DNA of 18,803 nt, from NCBI GenBank assembly GCA_012963895.1, contig DTUW01000114.1, positions 1 to 18,803 of the forward strand, written 5' to 3'. Both the position numbers and the translations under genes were made by a program. This document shows, in pieces, positions 15,877-18,803 of this stretch. Source of the stretch: Campylobacterales bacterium (GTDB taxonomy: Bacteria > Campylobacterota > Campylobacteria > Campylobacterales > Thiovulaceae). The notes below the pieces were generated by a model. That model did no database searches, was not told where the DNA came from, and was given only the letters and a program-made list of their open reading frames with translations. Numbering within the stretch: the stretch's first letter is position 1; every line of letters begins with the position of its first letter.

Positions 15877-15922
15877 CTATTTGCTCCTAAGTTTGTATTT
15901 GAAAATTTTATCTTACTACTTG

Positions 15923-16171
15923 CTATATTGTTTTGATATATCGTCCCTGTTGAGATTTTGGGGTAGTTTTCAGTTTGGGTATCTCTAAAACTTCATATTT
16001 CTGAATATTTCCATTGAGGTAGTGGAGTTCGATAGTGTCTCCAACTTTTACCTCTTTCGACTGTTTAGCTCTCTGTCCATTGAGGAATACAGCTCCATTT
16101 TTTAACATATCTTGGGCGATAGCTCTTCTTTTGGTAATATTGACCGAGTTTAGGAATTTGTCTATTCGCAA
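15923..16171 (-). CDS. S4-domain RNA-binding protein (HslR/RqcP-like)
   Basis: 82 residues. An S4 fold occupies residues 1-55: MRIDKFLNSVNITKRR at the front, AQDMLKNGAVFLNGQRAKQS and the closing KVGDTIEL. It matches the small stand-alone S4 proteins related to Hsp15 (HslR) and RqcP, which bind stalled 50S/tRNA complexes or other RNA. The tail (LKTTPKSQQGRYIKTI) is basic. The start is TTG at 16171, with AGGAG seven bases before it; no ATG alternative exists near. It precedes gltD by 46 bases on the same strand and may share its transcript. Which subfamily, and so which ribosome role, cannot be decided from the sequence alone. Confidence 0.9.
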   Translation of the reverse strand: MRIDKFLNSVNITKRRAIAQDMLKNGAVFLNGQRAKQSKEVKVGDTIELHYLNGNIQKYEVLEIPKLKTTPKSQQGRYIKTI

Positions 16172-16227
16172 TAGATACTCCTATATATTGGAATCTATAT
16201 ATTCTATACCAAAAAGGTAGATTTTTT
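16172..16227. promoter_or_regulatory. Divergent promoter region between the S4 gene and the restriction-modification gene
   Basis: This 56-base gap must hold both promoters. CTATATATT occurs twice in direct orientation (16181-16189 and 16195-16203), 14 bases apart, within an alternating AT tract. On the minus strand TATAGAAT is a plausible -10 for the S4 gene. The plus strand has AAGG at 16214-16217 before the ATG at 16228. No controller-protein gene or C-box is evident. Confidence 0.4.
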
Positions 16228-18780
16228 ATGAGTAGAATAGAGGGAGAGCTACAAGGTCGATTACTATTAGTATTTGAAGAACTTTTCAAAGAGAAAAAAT
16301 ATCAAGGTTATTCAGCAGTAATTGAGAGGGGTAGAGCTGATATTACTATCCTTTACAAAAATAGAGAGGTGCTGTTTTTAGAGTTGAAAGACCCAATAGC
16401 TCCTGATGGCAAGAGTGTAGAAAATAGTAGAGTAGTTCAGAGAGAGAAGAGTAGAGCTAAAAGGTTGAATATCAACTATTTTGGTATTACAAACTTTACA
16501 GAAGCTATTATTTACTCACTAAAAAAGGGAATTTCACAAGAGAGAAAAGAGAATTTCGAAAATAGAAACTTTCCAACTTTACAAGAGATAGATAGGTATC
16601 GTAATTCTGGTAATTTCACCAATCTTCTGAAAAACAAATTTATCAATTTAGCCAAGTGGTATTTATCCAAAGCAGAATCTATTATTCAATCAGATTCCCT
16701 ACCTCAACAGTCATTAGATGAAAATTTCATCTTAAAAATCAAAAGTAGCATAAATAAATATGGATATTTTCTATCTACGAAACTATTTGAAAAATTCGAA
16801 CATAGTAAAGCATTTAGACAAGAGATAAAAAGGTATTTCATATCTCAACAATGGACTATTCCAACAGGAGAACAAGATTTAGATAACTTTTCACATATCG
16901 CTATATTGGTCTATATCTCTAAATTGATTTTTTATAAGGCGATGCAAGATTCCAATAGATGGAATTTAGAGCCTATTGAGATTGGAGATAGTGAAAATTT
17001 AGAAGAGAAGATTTGGAACTATTTTGAGAATTTGAAGAGAGAGACCAAAGATTTCGAGCTACTTATAGGAAAGAGAGAAGATATAGAATTTAGGGTTATC
17101 TTTATAGATTCAGAGATAGCTTATCAGATAACCGATGAGGTATTGAAGAACTCTAAGAAGTATGATTTTTCAAAGATGAAAGAGGACATCATTGGGCGGA
17201 TATTTGAGGAGCTGATAAAACCCGATGAGAGACATAAATTAGGACAATATTTCACCTCATCGGCGGTAGTGAAGACTATAAATAGCTTTACAATCAGAAG
17301 AGGGAACGAGAAGGTATTAGACCCTAGTTGTGGTTCTGGTGCATTCTTAATATCTGCATATGAGAGAAAGAAGAGATTAGGAAATAGAGACCATGCAAAA
17401 TTGCTAAGCGAGATTTATGGGGTTGATATTTCCAGTTATCCCGTATTTTTATCGATGTTGAATTTAGCGATTAGGAATTTAGAGGAGAAATCATATCCGA
17501 GAGTAATTCATAAAGATTTTTTCAAGGTAGGTATCAAGTTAGAGAGTGGAAAAACCTCATTAGAAAAGATATTAGATAGTGATGGAAAAGAGCAGAAGAT
17601 AGAATTTAGTAACTTTGATACTATCATAGGAAATCCTCCATATACTCGGCAGGAGGAGATAGATAGCTACAATCCAAATCAGAAAGAGCAGATATTAGAG
17701 ATTTTGAAAATTGAGCTTGGGGATTTTGCGAAAGCGATTCCGGGTCGGACATCGATATATGGATATTTCTTTTACAGGGCGAAAATGCTTTTAAAAGATG
17801 GAGGCTATTTGGGGTATATTACATCTAATTCTTGGCTTGATGTAGATTTTGGAGAGGTCTTACAAAAATTTCTGTTGGATAATTTTCGGGTTATAGCGAT
17901 TATTGATAGTAAGGTTGAGAGGTTTTTTCATAGTGCTGATGTCAATACCAACATCACAATATTACAAAAATTGAAAGTAGGTGAAAAGTTAGATAAAAAT
18001 TTTCAAACTAAGTTTGTCTATTTGAAGAAGCCACTATTAGATATTTTGGAAAAATTTGGAGGTGAAGACAATTTCAGGGATTTTGTAGAAACCTGTAAGG
18101 AAATCTTTGAAGATGAATATATCAGGATATACCCTATTTCGCAACTAAAATTGCATAATGAGAGTAAGTGGAGCAAGTTTCTAAAAGCTCCAAAGGTCTA
18201 TTGGGATATTTTGGAGAGGGGAAAAGGTAAGTGGCAGAGGTTAGGAGATGTTGCGAAAATTCGTAGGGGATTTACTACTGGGGCAAACGAATTTTTCTAT
18301 TTGCAGAAGATAGAGGAGAATGATGATTTATGGCTGATGAGAAATGGAATAGGAGAGGAGTATTGGATTGAAAAGCAATTTTTAAAACCTGTAATAAAAT
18401 CGCCTCGTGAAATTGATGGATATGTTGTCAAACCTGAAAATTTGAAATACTATGTCTTATTAGTCAATGGATTTGAGAGGAGAGAGATTGAGGAGAGATT
18501 TCCAAATTTAGCTAAATATTTGAGAAGAGGAGAAGAGAGGGGCTATCACGAAAGAAGCACGACAAGAAGTCGGGAGAGATGGTGGGAGTTAGGAGAACAG
18601 GAAAAACAGGATTTTATACTTTTAAGATTTAGAGATAAAAGAAATTGGACACCCGTTATAGAAAATGATGTAAAAATAGGCGATGTAGTTTTTACAGGTC
18701 GATATTTAGATAAAAATAAAAAATTGTTTTATGATATTTTCCTAAATTCAACTTTTACTGTTTTAAATTTATACTTATGA
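16228..18780 (+). CDS. Type IIG-like restriction endonuclease and N6-adenine methyltransferase
   Basis: 850 residues. The N-terminus is a PD-(D/E)XK nuclease: Asp38 in GRADITILY and Glu52-Leu-Lys54 in FLELKDP. After a helical linker, the methylase has the cofactor entry LGQYFTSS (from 338), SAM-binding motif I LDPSCGSGAFL (364-374), acidic motif II IYGVDIS, and catalytic motif IV NPPY (469-472), as in gamma-class N6-adenine methylases such as Eco57I. A target-recognition region starts around residue 652 (APKVYWDILE, then KIRRGFTTGANEFF). One chain could therefore cut, methylate and choose the site. The protein ends at FLNSTFTVLNLYL, which in related enzymes, as I recall them, is followed by more residues, so the C-terminus may be cut short. 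No separate S subunit or inhibitor gene is seen. Confidence 0.9.
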   Translation: MSRIEGELQGRLLLVFEELFKEKKYQGYSAVIERGRADITILYKNREVLFLELKDPIAPDGKSVENSRVVQREKSRAKRLNINYFGITNFTEAIIYSLKKGISQERKENFENRNFPTLQEIDRYRNSGNFTNLLKNKFINLAKWYLSKAESIIQSDSLPQQSLDENFILKIKSSINKYGYFLSTKLFEKFEHSKAFRQEIKRYFISQQWTIPTGEQDLDNFSHIAILVYISKLIFYKAMQDSNRWNLEPIEIGDSENLEEKIWNYFENLKRETKDFELLIGKREDIEFRVIFIDSEIAYQITDEVLKNSKKYDFSKMKEDIIGRIFEELIKPDERHKLGQYFTSSAVVKTINSFTIRRGNEKVLDPSCGSGAFLISAYERKKRLGNRDHAKLLSEIYGVDISSYPVFLSMLNLAIRNLEEKSYPRVIHKDFFKVGIKLESGKTSLEKILDSDGKEQKIEFSNFDTIIGNPPYTRQEEIDSYNPNQKEQILEILKIELGDFAKAIPGRTSIYGYFFYRAKMLLKDGGYLGYITSNSWLDVDFGEVLQKFLLDNFRVIAIIDSKVERFFHSADVNTNITILQKLKVGEKLDKNFQTKFVYLKKPLLDILEKFGGEDNFRDFVETCKEIFEDEYIRIYPISQLKLHNESKWSKFLKAPKVYWDILERGKGKWQRLGDVAKIRRGFTTGANEFFYLQKIEENDDLWLMRNGIGEEYWIEKQFLKPVIKSPREIDGYVVKPENLKYYVLLVNGFERREIEERFPNLAKYLRRGEERGYHERSTTRSRERWWELGEQEKQDFILLRFRDKRNWTPVIENDVKIGDVVFTGRYLDKNKKLFYDIFLNSTFTVLNLYL

Positions 18781-18803
18781 CACTTGTTATTTGCATATGC
18801 ACT

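Noticed and set aside
16181..16203. Direct repeat of CTATATATT as a regulatory operator
   Set aside because: Only two nine-base copies in a strongly AT tract; could easily arise by chance and no regulator gene is nearby.
1..18803. CRISPR arrays, insertion sequences, attachment sites or rRNA
   Set aside because: No regularly spaced repeats, transposase or integrase motifs, or rRNA-like sequence were seen on either strand.

Overview
The window looks like a piece of chromosome from an AT-rich member of the Campylobacterota (the former Epsilonproteobacteria), probably related to the environmental Sulfurimonas/Sulfurovum side. Three things point that way: a threonyl-tRNA synthetase without the TGS domain that closely resembles the Helicobacter enzyme as I remember it; a thrS-infC pair without rpmI-rplT behind it; and a [2Fe-2S] thioredoxin-like protein - panD - ybaB/ebfC - periplasmic PDZ protein cluster. 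Species assignment is inference. Genes are packed tightly, often overlapping by 1-4 bases, and several start with TTG or GTG.

Layout. 1-126 is the end of an unidentified gene. It is followed by a 553-residue protein with a receiver-like domain lacking its phosphorylation residues plus long coiled coils (136-1797). Convergent to it is a minus-strand unit of guaB (IMP dehydrogenase) and an uncharacterised GTPase-like protein (4296 to 1820). Divergent from guaB is a plus-strand unit of five genes in which each stop overlaps the next start by four bases (4382-8697): a GlcD-type FAD oxidase, a YcjX/DUF463 P-loop protein, aroB, an AtpZ/AtpI-type membrane protein and a small membrane protein. Convergent to that is thrS-infC on the minus strand (11059 to 8718).

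From 11182 a plus-strand operon runs through a [2Fe-2S] protein, panD (pantothenate/CoA synthesis), the nucleoid protein YbaB/EbfC, an exported double-PDZ protein and mltA (lytic transglycosylase lipoprotein), ending at 14504. Convergent to it is a minus-strand pair of an S4 RNA-binding protein and a GltD-type oxidoreductase (16171 to 14494). Divergent from these, 16228-18780 encodes a single-chain restriction-modification enzyme (N-terminal PD-(D/E)XK nuclease, gamma-class N6-adenine methylase, target-recognition region). Its carboxy end looks short for the family.

Most of the window is housekeeping. The parts least explained by known biology are the pseudo-receiver/coiled-coil protein, the GTPase-like protein translated just behind guaB, and the orphan YcjX in an aro/oxidase operon. 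A structural theme is that stop codons at all three convergent gene junctions lie inside inverted repeats that may act as terminators. No tRNA, rRNA, CRISPR array or insertion sequence was seen, and no intergenic gap exceeds about 125 bases.
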